Notes: generated by a model from the sequence alone, not told the origin. Positions 16,701 to 24,368 are shown, numbered from the stretch's first letter. The stretch is DNA of 24,623 nt from Candidatus Hydrogenedens sp. (GCA_035378955.1 DAOSUS010000044.1:1-24623); one strand, 5' to 3'. Made by a program: numbers and translations.

Positions 16701-16772
16701 GTCTATAGCACGGTTATTTCTGTAAAAGGAGAAGAGCCTGTAATGAATATTGATTGTATGGTTCGGTTATAA
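13752..16772 (+). CDS. Membrane-anchored protein of about nine carboxypeptidase-regulatory-like Ig repeats
   Basis: The 1006 residues begin with a signal-anchor helix (about 11-33, GMVQAIFVLILIVAIGVAVAF), followed by a Pro/Glu-rich linker to about 100. The rest is tandem CarboxypepD_reg/Ig-like modules, each opening with a strand such as VSGFVRDTAGNPISRADIV and closing with xDEDGxFxLxGLxxGxYxIxxxxxGY. Clear units begin near 104, 222, 326, 420, 516, 605, 690 and 785, and a diverged final one near 905. No catalytic domain is seen. These folds serve as adhesion, substrate-binding or spacer modules at the cell surface. The gene lies 26 bases before an ABC ATPase gene and is probably cotranscribed with the transporter, which suggests that it acts as its extracytoplasmic partner. 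ATG chosen at 13752; GAGAG upstream is a weak ribosome site. Confidence 0.82.
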   Translation: MSKKIFISRGMVQAIFVLILIVAIGVAVAFLFAPQKPEAPPRSNIAYEDKPTERPDKKPGKQHDEVLPDISTPSTEAQPKVPAPQEPTGAPETATSSVSERKIFYCSVKVIDGQNNQPLPGAKVILASTSVRRYRPSLGGFSVTSGRTTIEPYQIRGPFGTNEEGVAWVTIFDADIEQFKKENLRVIAKYGDYIQGEEPLPELKEEESNEITMKLYKGGSIEGRVVEEGSGKGASGVKIIIDEGLNPFKEQGKTTPSIPAVSDEDGNFKLEGLIPGTYGILISIEGTPYLPNKKEFPYKKVTIVSPQDVQKGIVFKVLPAGMIWGYILNMSGEPVSGAEVLLTTSQSIFSQAVSALLTQEAPISTTSDSNGYYEMGGVPLNQEWRLYVTGVGGYTPQLSDVFALTPSYRVVRVDVNVFDGTSVSGFVRDTAGNPISRADIVCMPEYSAIFSPLDQPTTFKNVTTQEDGSYYISGLPQGSYQILAWKAGYKVPMSGYKFASDGYSKVTGINITLEPVEAGELSVYGKVTNPQGQPISGADVQLEGITTAGFQSVDESTKTDSAGMYKIDGVSIGYYELRVSYPGYVTRTLYSVRFNQPTDVILQTFGVIRGQVLVKETNAPLEKPFTIEAKPEPLGADASGDITFAQYTTETTESSFTNPEGRFELQLGPSAFTLTASSDEYVDGKAQAVVREGETVEVKIYVSKQGAVVAGKVNIRGGGNPQGARVFLIQSESETEAMTRALFAEESSGGKMQIVGEDGMFRFESVSEGNYVVIAQHEGYAMGNSGLISLSAGQRMENVTITLGSGGGLEGHVYINGQLAPNALVVILGPGGTKTTNTDANGYYYFDGLTGGVYQLVASPVGSGNTGDTVDTEDINMSGLFETKGVPVEVKEGQTTRFDFGKMGGVRIEGRCNPSPPIGGIALLRPPSGRPFAFGQVVNMDELVGSMSAMVNPLGGNFVFEDVPTGEWQLDIYYVQFGRGVRYVYSTVISVKGEEPVMNIDCMVRL

Positions 16773-16798
16773 TACATGAAAAAAGAAGGTGCTAAATA

Positions 16799-17722
16799 GT
16801 GGCTTTTATAGAGGTTGAAAATCTAACCGTTTCTTATAGCGAAACGGTTGCCATTCATGATATATCTTTTCAATTAGAGCCGGGTGTTATTGGTCTTATC
16901 GGTCCAAACGGAGCAGGGAAAACGACACTCATACGCACTTTCTTAGGCTTTATCCGTCCTGTAAAAGGGAAGATTGTCATTTCAGGTCTTTCTCTTCCTC
17001 AAGAAATATTAAAAGTCCGTGCGATAGTAGGACACATGCCCGAACGGGAAGTAGTCAGTCCGAAGGTAACTGCGGTTAGTTTTTTAGTATATTGTGGCAG
17101 GTTGGTAGGAATGTCTTATGTTGATGCTTTAGAGCGGTCTCATGAAGTATTAAATTATGTGGGATTGCAGGAAGCACGGTATCGCCCCATGCAAACCTAT
17201 TCAACAGGAATGTTGCAACGGGTAAAATTAGCGCAAGCCATTCTGCATGACCCTAAAATTTTAATTTTAGATGAACCTACCAACGGATTAGACCCGGATG
17301 GCAGATTGGAAATGCTTCAACTGATAAAAGAAATTTCCGAACAACGAAATGTTACAACTATTTTATCTACACATTTATTACCGGATGTCCAAAATCTGTG
17401 TTCTCAGATTGTTGTATTGAAAAAGGGGAAACTGGTTTATTGTGGAGACCTTCAATCCTTGATTGATAGTAAGGTAAATCACTATGAAGTCTCTGTTCAG
17501 TCGCCTATAGAACCTTTTGAGGAAGAGTTAGAAAAAATAGGGATAAAGTTCCAGGAATTACCTCAGGAAGTTTTATCCCTCCAGTTACCGGAAAGTATTC
17601 CACAACAAGAGATATTCCGCTGTGCCCAGAGAGCAGGAACTATAATTCGTTCCTTTATGCCTGCGGGTGGAAGTCTGGCGGAATTATTCCAGTCAAAACT
17701 TGATAAGGAAGAGGTAAGTTAA
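16799..17722 (+). CDS. ABC transporter ATP-binding protein, first pair
   Basis: This 307-residue ATPase of the ABC-2/GldA-CcmA-like class has Walker A GPNGAGKT at 35-42, signature STGMLQ at 135-140 (a degenerate LSGGQ), Walker B ILILDEP at 154-160 and switch His192 in LSTHLL. In place of the usual Q-loop glutamine it reads GHMPEREVV, a pattern I associate with this exporter class. The C-terminal 90 residues are a regulatory extension. Start is GTG 16799 with AGAAGG about 10 bases upstream. Only 3 bases separate its stop from the permease gene. It powers transport by the following membrane protein; the substrate is unknown. Confidence 0.92.
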   Translation: MAFIEVENLTVSYSETVAIHDISFQLEPGVIGLIGPNGAGKTTLIRTFLGFIRPVKGKIVISGLSLPQEILKVRAIVGHMPEREVVSPKVTAVSFLVYCGRLVGMSYVDALERSHEVLNYVGLQEARYRPMQTYSTGMLQRVKLAQAILHDPKILILDEPTNGLDPDGRLEMLQLIKEISEQRNVTTILSTHLLPDVQNLCSQIVVLKKGKLVYCGDLQSLIDSKVNHYEVSVQSPIEPFEEELEKIGIKFQELPQEVLSLQLPESIPQQEIFRCAQRAGTIIRSFMPAGGSLAELFQSKLDKEEVS

Positions 17723-17725
17723 CAC

Positions 17726-18616
17726 ATGCCTGTATATTCATTCACTTACAGACCCTTTGAGGGGAAGTATCTTCGTCATTTCCGCTGGTGGGTTATTTTT
17801 CTCGAAGAGGTTCGATTATGGAATCGCTCGCGAATTTTCCAGATTTTGTTCCTTTTGGGAATGTTACAGCCTTTAGCCCGTTTTCTTCAAATCCTTTCCT
17901 ACAATTCTGCGATGCAAGACCCCAATCATCCCTTAGCTCCCCTTATTCGTTCTGTTACCTGGCTAAAAGTTAATGATGAACTCTATTACAATCTTATCCG
18001 TTTGCAGGCACCTATTGTTTTGCTTCTTTTGCTATATGTCGGAGCTGGAACCGTATGCTCCGATAGGAAAAATCGTCTCTGGGATATATACTTTTCCAAG
18101 CCTATCCACTGGTATAACTATTTGGTAGGAAAGTTATTATCTGTGATATCCTGTGGACTTTCTTTGACCTTTGTCCCTGCTGTGATACTTATGTTTACGG
18201 ATTATGTTACAAAAAAATCGTCAACTTGGACAGGTTTATTTTCTTATCTCCCGGTTATGGGTGAGAGTCTTATGTTCTCATTGGTATTGGTTATCCCTTC
18301 TGCATTAGCCATCGTTGCTGCATCCAGCATTTTCCCCACAGAAAACATAACCGTTATAAGTGTAATAACTATTCTAATAGCAAATACGACACTGGCGGGG
18401 CTTCTATCCAACTTTATGCGAGATGGGAATTATATGCAGATTTCGTTTCCTGTAGCTATATATTTTATGGGACAAAAAATTTTTAATGTAGACCGTAATA
18501 TCTTTTTCCGAACGGCAGATGTAAGTGGCTTTAATATGTTTTTATACATATTTTTTGTTTCGCTTTTGTGTTTACTTATATGTATCTTTCAGGTTCGGAA
18601 GGCAGAAAGGGGCTAA
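17726..18616 (+). CDS. ABC-2 type transporter permease, first pair
   Basis: This 296-residue integral membrane protein has about six hydrophobic helices (near 38-58, 93-111, 129-150, 178-203, 208-230 and 272-292). The second helix is followed by CSDRKNRLWDIYFSKPIHWYNYLVGK, the coupling-helix-type segment (E/D-R..G/L...LLSKPI) usual in ABC-2 permeases. There is no substrate-binding domain. It follows its ATPase by 3 bases and precedes the second ATPase by 3 bases, so the genes are translationally coupled. Probably an exporter or envelope-remodelling half-transporter; substrate unknown. Confidence 0.85.
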   Translation: MPVYSFTYRPFEGKYLRHFRWWVIFLEEVRLWNRSRIFQILFLLGMLQPLARFLQILSYNSAMQDPNHPLAPLIRSVTWLKVNDELYYNLIRLQAPIVLLLLLYVGAGTVCSDRKNRLWDIYFSKPIHWYNYLVGKLLSVISCGLSLTFVPAVILMFTDYVTKKSSTWTGLFSYLPVMGESLMFSLVLVIPSALAIVAASSIFPTENITVISVITILIANTTLAGLLSNFMRDGNYMQISFPVAIYFMGQKIFNVDRNIFFRTADVSGFNMFLYIFFVSLLCLLICIFQVRKAERG

Positions 18617-18619
18617 TTC

Positions 18620-19558
18620 ATGGATACACAAATTGAGACGAGGGAATTATCCAAATGGTTTGGTGAAGTGGTAGCATTAAATAATGTTTCTGTTCAAATT
18701 CCCACCGGTGTTATCGGATTATTAGGACCGAATGGGGCAGGCAAATCTACATTCATTAAATTGGCATTAGGTTTGTATCGTCCCAGTCGAGGTGAGATTC
18801 GTATTTTGGGTGAAAAGCCACGCAATAATTTTCATACACTCCAGAAAGTAGGTTATTGTCCAGAAATGGACCATTTTGTGGAGGAGGTGAGTGGTTACGA
18901 ATTTTTATACTGGTTAGCACGATATTCGGGCTACAAACCCAAAGTAGCTAAAAAACAGGTTGAGCGTGCTGTAGAACGGGTAAGTATGACAGAGCGTATG
19001 TATGACCCTATTGCCACTTATAGTAAAGGGATGAGGCAGCGTGTCAAAATCGCCCAGACTCTACTACATGACCCCGAAATTTTATTTTTAGATGAACCTA
19101 TGAATGGGCTTGACCCAACCGCTCGTGAAGAATTGTTTGAATTAGTTATTTCCCTTGGAAATGAAGGGAAAACAGTTATTTTTTCAAGCCATGTGTTACA
19201 TGAAGTAGAACGCGTTACGGATACTGTAATTTTGATTTATAATGGTAGAGTGCTTGCCTTCGGAAAAATTCGTGAAATACGCGACCTCATCAAAAATCAT
19301 CCCCGCACAATTGTTATCGAGACATTAGAACCGAAGAAAGTTTACCAAATATTAAGTGTAGATGAGAATATCACCACGGTAAATTTTGATACGCAATCCT
19401 TAACGGTGCATACATTAGACCCCATGCAAACATTTAAATATATCAATGAAATGTTCTTGGATGAGAAAGTTCCAATATATAGTTTTCGCTGTGCGGATGA
19501 AGATTTGCAATCTGTTTTCCAATATTTAATTTCAACTCATATCCCACGAGGATTATAA
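18620..19558 (+). CDS. ABC transporter ATP-binding protein, second pair
   Basis: This 312-residue ATPase is of the same class as the first but clearly diverged, so the pairs are old paralogues rather than a recent duplication. Walker A GPNGAGKS is at 36-43, signature SKGMRQ at 134-139, Walker B ILFLDEP at 154-160 and switch His191 in SSHVLHEV. The Q-loop region reads GYCPEMDHF. The C-terminal ~90 residues vary, as in ABC-2 exporters. It starts 3 bases after the first permease gene and precedes the second permease by 5 bases. Confidence 0.92.
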   Translation: MDTQIETRELSKWFGEVVALNNVSVQIPTGVIGLLGPNGAGKSTFIKLALGLYRPSRGEIRILGEKPRNNFHTLQKVGYCPEMDHFVEEVSGYEFLYWLARYSGYKPKVAKKQVERAVERVSMTERMYDPIATYSKGMRQRVKIAQTLLHDPEILFLDEPMNGLDPTAREELFELVISLGNEGKTVIFSSHVLHEVERVTDTVILIYNGRVLAFGKIREIRDLIKNHPRTIVIETLEPKKVYQILSVDENITTVNFDTQSLTVHTLDPMQTFKYINEMFLDEKVPIYSFRCADEDLQSVFQYLISTHIPRGL

Positions 19559-19563
19559 AACAA

Positions 19564-20415
19564 ATGGCGATATTGCGAATTAAAAACATAGGCAGTCTTT
19601 TTTTAGATATAAAAACATCCTTTCTTCATTCCTTAACCATTACGCTACGACGCGACCGTTTTTTATTAATGGCGATAATATGTGTTCTTCCTGTTATTAT
19701 TCCCATCTTTGTGGCTCTATTTTCCCGAGCCATGTTTCGTGAAAGTGGTCTGGAAATTTTTATTCGTCTTTCAGAACAGGTATATGTTCACACACTTACC
19801 CCATTGCTGGCTTTATTTATCGGTTTGATTGGTATTCGCGAAGAGGTAGATTCATTAACTATTGTGTATCTACTTACAAGACCTGTATCCAAATTTGCGT
19901 GGATAGTAGGTAGATTCTTTGCTTATATGCTTATTTCTACCTTTTTATTGGGGGTAGGACTTTTCTCTACATTTCTTGCCTGTGTTGTTTTAGGAAGTAT
20001 TTATGTAGATTTTATTGGAATAAGTATGTTATTGCAATACTTGGGTGTGGGGGTTATGGGTTTGATGGGTTATGGCGCTATTAGTTTAATGTTGGGTTGT
20101 GCTACAAATTATCCTATTATTATTGGCGTAATATTATTTTTCGGTTGGGAAAAAATTGCAAATGTTATTCCGGGTATCGCAGATTTCTGGACAATACAAA
20201 AGTATTTAGATTCTATGTTTCCTGCCCTTGCTTCTCAACGGTATAACCGTGCGGTAATGACAGTTATAGGTAGTTTTCAAAAAGAACTATTTTTTGTTAG
20301 TCCTCAACGAGCTTTCATAACTCTTATTGTATTGACGATTATTTTTTTAGCGTTGGCGATAGGGTTTGTCCTATGGCGTGAATTTACAAAAGACCGTGTA
20401 GTTGGTACTCGATGA
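19564..20415 (+). CDS. ABC-2 type transporter permease, second pair
   Basis: This 283-residue polytopic protein has about six helices, including ICVLPVIIPIFVALFSRAM and LTPLLALFIGLIGI. Between helices 2 and 3 lies REEVDSLTIVYLLTRPVSKF, the ABC-2 signature region (E-hydrophobic-LLTRPV). A basic tail (WREFTKDRVVGTR) ends it. It closes the operon that begins at 13752 or earlier. Its stop is only 8 bases from the stop of the convergent peroxiredoxin gene, and no hairpin terminator is visible between them, so the two transcripts may run into each other. Confidence 0.85.
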   Translation: MAILRIKNIGSLFLDIKTSFLHSLTITLRRDRFLLMAIICVLPVIIPIFVALFSRAMFRESGLEIFIRLSEQVYVHTLTPLLALFIGLIGIREEVDSLTIVYLLTRPVSKFAWIVGRFFAYMLISTFLLGVGLFSTFLACVVLGSIYVDFIGISMLLQYLGVGVMGLMGYGAISLMLGCATNYPIIIGVILFFGWEKIANVIPGIADFWTIQKYLDSMFPALASQRYNRAVMTVIGSFQKELFFVSPQRAFITLIVLTIIFLALAIGFVLWREFTKDRVVGTR

Positions 20416-20423
20416 AGTTGAAT

Positions 20424-20900
20424 TTAGGGAATACTTTCCAATACCTCCTGAGCATGTCCTTCCGGTTTTACTTTTCTCCAAATTTTAATGATTTTTCCAT
20501 CGGGACCAATTAAAAAGGTGGAACGGATAATCCCATAAGTAATTTTCCCATACATATTTTTTTCACCCCAGGCACCATATTTTTCAGCGATTTTGTGTCC
20601 TTCATCGGCAAGTAAATGAAAACGGAGGTTATACTTGTCTGCAAAGGAACAATGAGAGTCTAAAGAGTCAGGGCTAACCCCCAAAACGACTACGTTCTTT
20701 TTCTCAAATTCCGATGAAAAATCCCGAAATCCTTTAGCTTCTATTGTGCAGCCCGGAGTATCATCTTTCGGATAAAAATACAATACAACATATTTACCAC
20801 GAAGGTCTGATAACTGAATTTTTTCTCCACGATGACTTTTTAATGAAAATTTTGGTGCGGAATCACCTTCATTTACGGGCTGAATTTTGGGGTTACTCAT
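20424..20900 (-). CDS. bcp: Thiol peroxidase of the PrxQ/Bcp family
   Basis: This 158-residue cytoplasmic peroxiredoxin reduces hydrogen and organic peroxides. The active site YFYPKDDTPGCTIEAKGFRD (41-60) has peroxidatic Cys51 in PxxxTPGC. The resolving Cys that many Bcp proteins have five residues later is Lys56 here. The only other cysteine is Cys84 (DSHCSF), in the helix where some PrxQ proteins (for example Xanthomonas) keep an alternative resolving Cys, though offset by about one turn. A conserved Arg follows in GIIRSTFLIGPDGKI. AAGGAG lies before the ATG on the minus strand. It is divergent from the HDOD gene and convergent with the ABC operon. Confidence 0.92.
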   Translation of the reverse strand: MSNPKIQPVNEGDSAPKFSLKSHRGEKIQLSDLRGKYVVLYFYPKDDTPGCTIEAKGFRDFSSEFEKKNVVVLGVSPDSLDSHCSFADKYNLRFHLLADEGHKIAEKYGAWGEKNMYGKITYGIIRSTFLIGPDGKIIKIWRKVKPEGHAQEVLESIP

Positions 20901-21036
20901 AATAGTTTCTCCTTACATTTACCTTACCTACTTAACAAGGTCTGGTGATAAATCATTCCTGAATTTATTTTCTATACTAAATATGATAATATACACTATA
21001 ATATTTATATCTTAAAAATAAAAAAAGGTGTTGTTT

Positions 21037-21888
21037 ATGTCTAAATGGCAACCGCTTCAAATCGTAGAAAAAATTTCTACACTACCTACCTTACCGACCA
21101 CAGTATCGGCAGTACTTAAGGAAATGGCAAATCCGGATAGTTCTGCTATCGGACTTGCTAAGTTAATTAGTTCTGACCAGAGTTTAGCAGGGGGAATTCT
21201 TCGCGTGGTAAACTCTGCCTATTACAACTTCCCTCGAAAGATAGGTAGTCTTACGGATGCCATTGTGTTGTTAGGTTATAAAGGTATTCGTAGCATTGTT
21301 TTGTCTGTAACAGCCTTTCGTTTCTTTTCCAATTCCTCCGACTATATCGATAGAAAAAAATTATGGAATCATGCCCTTGCATGTGCCCTTATTTCAGACT
21401 TATTAAATCGAAAGTTAAATGTGGCAGAGAGTAATGCCTTTGAGGCGGGTTTGCTTCACGACATTGGCAAAGTTGTTTTTGATTATCTTGACCCGGAATT
21501 GTTCCGTGAAGCGATAAAAGAGGCAAAACGGAAGGAACTTCCATTAGTATCCATAGAGCCCTCTCATTTCGGGACAGACCACTCGGAAGTAGGCACCTTA
21601 TTGGCAAATCATTGGAATTTACCGGAAAATATTGTTCAGGCGATTCGATTTCATCATCAACCTGAGAAATCGGTTCCAGAATATTTACCCGGGACTTGTT
21701 TGGTGGCTCTATCCAATGCGATTACATATTCATTAGAAATGGGCGATTCTGTCAGTGATGCTGTGCCTGAATTGCCTCCCATAGTATTTGAAACATTAAA
21801 GATAGAAGAGACATTCATAGAAGATTCCCGTGAAGAGATACGCCAAAGCGTAGAAATAGGTCTGGAAGCATTTTCTTCTATTAACTGA
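21037..21888 (+). CDS. HDOD-domain regulatory protein
   Basis: This 283-residue protein contains an HDOD domain (about 10-205), a relative of HD phosphohydrolases used in bacterial signal-dependent regulation. It opens with LPTLPTTVSAVLKEMANPDSS, has ISSDQSLAGGILRVVNSAYYN and retains HDIGK near 142, followed by HFGTDHSEVGTLLANHWNLP and IRFHHQPE. Keeping HD and HH pairs leaves metal binding possible, but most HDOD proteins lack activity. No output or receiver domain is fused. ATG 21037 is preferred: AAGGTG lies 7-12 bases upstream, whereas a GTG at 21028 overlaps that site. A TATAAT stands at 20997-21002 without a good -35. Confidence 0.88.
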   Translation: MSKWQPLQIVEKISTLPTLPTTVSAVLKEMANPDSSAIGLAKLISSDQSLAGGILRVVNSAYYNFPRKIGSLTDAIVLLGYKGIRSIVLSVTAFRFFSNSSDYIDRKKLWNHALACALISDLLNRKLNVAESNAFEAGLLHDIGKVVFDYLDPELFREAIKEAKRKELPLVSIEPSHFGTDHSEVGTLLANHWNLPENIVQAIRFHHQPEKSVPEYLPGTCLVALSNAITYSLEMGDSVSDAVPELPPIVFETLKIEETFIEDSREEIRQSVEIGLEAFSSIN

Positions 21889-21922
21889 ATAGATAGACCA
21901 ATAGAAAAACATCCCATCGCTT

Positions 21923-21931
21923 TGATATAAT
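21923..21931 (+). promoter_or_regulatory. Extended -10 promoter (TGATATAAT) ahead of the ferredoxin gene
   Basis: TGA-TATAAT fits the extended -10 consensus TGnTATAAT, and no good -35 hexamer is seen 17 bases upstream, which extended -10 promoters can do without. Transcription would start near 21938, leaving a leader of about 80 bases before the ferredoxin ATG at 22020. It lies just downstream of the HDOD gene and suggests that the ferredoxin/radical SAM pair has its own promoter. Confidence 0.5.
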
Positions 21932-22019
21932 ACATATAGCATATTAAAAATTTTCAATTGGAAATATTTATAGAAGGTAGGAAGTTTTATTTTTAAAACC
22001 CAACAAAGGAGTAAAAAAC

Positions 22020-22199
22020 ATGCCAGCAATAGTTGACCCGGAAAAATGCACAGGTTGTGGAAGTTGTGTTGATGTATGCCCTACAGAGGCTATTCATTTA
22101 AATGATGATGGCAAAGCAGTCGTTGACCCTGATAAATGTGGTGATTGCGGTGCCTGTGTAGATGAATGCCCTTCAGAAGCCATTACTCTCTCTGAATAA
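22020..22199 (+). CDS. 2[4Fe-4S] ferredoxin
   Basis: This 59-residue bacterial-type ferredoxin has two Cx2Cx2Cx3CP clusters: CTGCGSCVDVCP at 10-21 and CGDCGACVDECP at 40-51. Each holds three cysteines of one cubane and the fourth of the other, which classically supports a low-potential two-cluster electron carrier. The halves are an obvious internal duplication (VDPEKC... and VDPDKC...). AAAGGAG lies about 9 bases before the ATG, and it ends in TAA. It is followed 42 bases later by a radical SAM gene, which needs a one-electron donor, so it is a plausible electron source for that enzyme as well as for general anaerobic metabolism. Confidence 0.95.
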   Translation: MPAIVDPEKCTGCGSCVDVCPTEAIHLNDDGKAVVDPDKCGDCGACVDECPSEAITLSE

Positions 22200-22241
22200 C
22201 AGTTATATTTTTTTATTTATAAACTCTAAAAAGAGAAATAA

Positions 22242-23171
22242 ATGAATCATGTTTTTGGACCTGTTTATTCCCGCAGGTTAAGTAAATCATTGGGGATAGA
22301 TTTGGTTCCGTTCAAAACTTGCACTCAAGATTGTGTCTATTGCCAGTTAGGACCTACAACTTGCAAATTGTTGGAACGCGGTTCTTTTTGTAATGTTGGT
22401 AAAATAATCACAGAGTTAAAGCAGAAATTGGAACAGGTTTCTCCGGATTTTATAACCCTTGTAGGTTCGGGTGAGCCTACTTTATGCAAAGAATTAGGAG
22501 AGGTAATTTCAGAAATAAAAAAAATCACTTCTATTCCTGTGGCTGTCCTGACAAATGGTTCGTTATTATTTCAATCGGATGTTCGAAATGATTTAGTTCA
22601 GGCGGATATTGTTTGCCCATCATTAGATGCAGGGAATGACTATACTTTTCAAAGAGTTAACCGACCCATACCCACTATTGATTTTGATACTTTTTTGAAT
22701 GGTTTAATTCAGTTCCGTAGAGAGTATCACGGGCAAATATGGTTGGAAGTGCTTTTGATAAAGGGTATAACAGATACCCAGGAAGAGGTCGTTCAAATTG
22801 CACAATGTGCCGCTCAGATAAATCCTGACCGTATCCATTTGAATACGGTAACGCGTCCCCCTTCTGATATTTCAATAACAGGTTTAACCCTTTCAGAATT
22901 GGAAGAGTTTGCATCATTATTTACACCCACAGCAGAAGTCATTGCAGAATATCCCACAGTCTCCGAAGTTATTACATCAGCAAAAGATATACAGCAAGAA
23001 GATATTTTAAATGTAATACAAAGGCACCCCTGTTCATTGAAGGAATTATCCTTTGCGCTGAGTGTTTCAGAAGAAATGTTAAAACCTGTTTTGAAAGATT
23101 TAATACACCAAGATAAAGTGGAAGTTTTTAATATTCGCGGTAGAGAATTATTCCGTTATAAAAACAAATAG
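22242..23171 (+). CDS. Radical SAM protein (COG0731-like) with C-terminal helical domain
   Basis: This 309-residue protein has the radical SAM cluster motif CTQDCVYC (Cys27, Cys31, Cys34), followed by LVGSGEPTLCKELGEVI, the GGE-type SAM-binding motif, and TNGSLL in the next strand. The opening FGPVYSRRLSKSLGIDLVPFKTC is diagnostic for the COG0731 group, distant relatives of wybutosine TYW1. The last ~65 residues (DILNVIQRHPCSLKELSFAL...) look like a winged-helix domain, as in several members of this group. The reaction is unknown. The ferredoxin gene 42 bases upstream may supply electrons. A poor ribosome site (AAAGAG) precedes the ATG. It ends in TAG and converges with the next gene. Confidence 0.9.
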   Translation: MNHVFGPVYSRRLSKSLGIDLVPFKTCTQDCVYCQLGPTTCKLLERGSFCNVGKIITELKQKLEQVSPDFITLVGSGEPTLCKELGEVISEIKKITSIPVAVLTNGSLLFQSDVRNDLVQADIVCPSLDAGNDYTFQRVNRPIPTIDFDTFLNGLIQFRREYHGQIWLEVLLIKGITDTQEEVVQIAQCAAQINPDRIHLNTVTRPPSDISITGLTLSELEEFASLFTPTAEVIAEYPTVSEVITSAKDIQQEDILNVIQRHPCSLKELSFALSVSEEMLKPVLKDLIHQDKVEVFNIRGRELFRYKNK

Positions 23172-23237
23172 GTTAACTTGTTCTACCACACCTCTATCAT
23201 CTCAATTCCTAAAAAATTGTTTTTATTCTATCAAGGA

Positions 23238-24182
23238 TTATTCTACTACAAAAATATAAGGTCCCCAACTATTGGCTTCATCGGCTTTGGGCAATTTATT
23301 TGTTGCGTGAATTTTTACACCCGGCCTCACTTCTACATCGTATTCAAGACCCGCTTCGCCTTTACGCCTTGATTCGAAATGGAAATCCAATTGCCCGTTA
23401 TCGTTCAAATCACGCGTGGCTAAGAAATAAGTCCGCAAGGCAAGAATATGATATACATTTCTTGGTGGTTCTGTTCCTAAGGGTTCGGGCACAACCCCTG
23501 CAGTGGAACCTCCCGGTCCTACACTGATAAGGACATACGCATCGTAAACTGATGCGGGGAAAGTAAGGTCGCTTATCATGGGATGAGTCGGGTCCCAGGA
23601 TTCTGCATAGAAGAAACCATTTTCAATCCAATAACGACGGGCTTTTTGGAATTGCCGTTTGTTGACGGGAGCATATACAAATGGACGATTTTCCATGTCC
23701 ATTAAACGGGTTAGCTCTCCGCCGGGATTATTATTCCCACGATACAATTCATCTGGGAAGGTATAGACACCTGTGGCTTGACTTTTTATCCCCATAGGCA
23801 AAAATTCCATAAGACCAATTCGCCCATCGCGGTTTGTATCAAATCCTTCTGAAAACTCATCAAGATATTTACGGTCGCCATGAACTTTTAGAAGTGCAGT
23901 ATAAGGGCGTAGCATAAACAACTGTTCATCAGGTATTTGACCTACTTGATAATCTTTAGAATCCCATTTTACAAAACCATAACCCGGGGGATATGTATTG
24001 TAGTCTGTGAAATAGGATGTCATTGCGGTTCGAAATTGTAGAAAAGTATTATCCATCCGTCGCAATTTGGCTCTTTCACGAACACGAGGTAAAATCGCAA
24101 AAGTAAATCCTGCAAGAATTGCAATGATAGCTATTACCGTGAGTAACTCAATGAGTGTGAAACCTTTTATCCTCTTTTTCAT
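23238..24182 (-). CDS. Type IV prepilin-like / pseudopilin protein
   Basis: This 314-residue protein begins MKKRIKG/FTLIELLTVIAIIAILAGFTFAIL, a prepilin signal with cleavage after Gly7 and Glu at mature +5. Its globular part (FRTAMTSYFTDYNTYPPGYG, then DTNRDGRIGLMEFL and DLNDNGQLDFHFE) contains two Asp-rich loops (DTNRDGRIG and DLNDNGQLD) like EF-hand/dockerin calcium sites, as in major pseudopilins of the GspG family that bind calcium. It is much longer than GspG (about 140 residues) and has no H-X-DG tail. AAAGGA lies upstream of the ATG. It ends 66 bases from the convergent radical SAM gene. Surface filament component, function unproven. Confidence 0.85.
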   Translation of the reverse strand: MKKRIKGFTLIELLTVIAIIAILAGFTFAILPRVRERAKLRRMDNTFLQFRTAMTSYFTDYNTYPPGYGFVKWDSKDYQVGQIPDEQLFMLRPYTALLKVHGDRKYLDEFSEGFDTNRDGRIGLMEFLPMGIKSQATGVYTFPDELYRGNNNPGGELTRLMDMENRPFVYAPVNKRQFQKARRYWIENGFFYAESWDPTHPMISDLTFPASVYDAYVLISVGPGGSTAGVVPEPLGTEPPRNVYHILALRTYFLATRDLNDNGQLDFHFESRRKGEAGLEYDVEVRPGVKIHATNKLPKADEANSWGPYIFVVE

Positions 24183-24312
24183 AAATTAGTCCTTTTTTGT
24201 AGTCGGGCGTGCGGCTTGCTTTAATATTTTCCTGATTACATAATAACATAAAAAGGGAATATTTGGGCAACTTGTTTCGTTATGTTCAAAAAAATTTTTT
24301 ATATATCCCCCA

Positions 24313-24331
24313 AAGTGATATAATATCACTT
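24313..24331. promoter_or_regulatory. Palindromic operator over an extended -10 box
   Basis: AAGTGATAT-A-ATATCACTT is a perfect 9-bp inverted repeat with a one-base centre. Inside it TGA-TATAAT (24316-24324) is an extended -10 promoter element directed at the gene starting 24369. A regulator dimer binding here would block RNA polymerase. No palindrome of this sequence was seen elsewhere in the window, so the regulator is not identified. Confidence 0.55.
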
Positions 24332-24368
24332 ATAAATATAACTTTAACTTTAACATAAGGAGTAAATC

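Noticed and set aside
21028..21036. GTG start for the HDOD protein
   Set aside because: It overlaps the AAGGTG ribosome site that is correctly spaced for the ATG at 21037.
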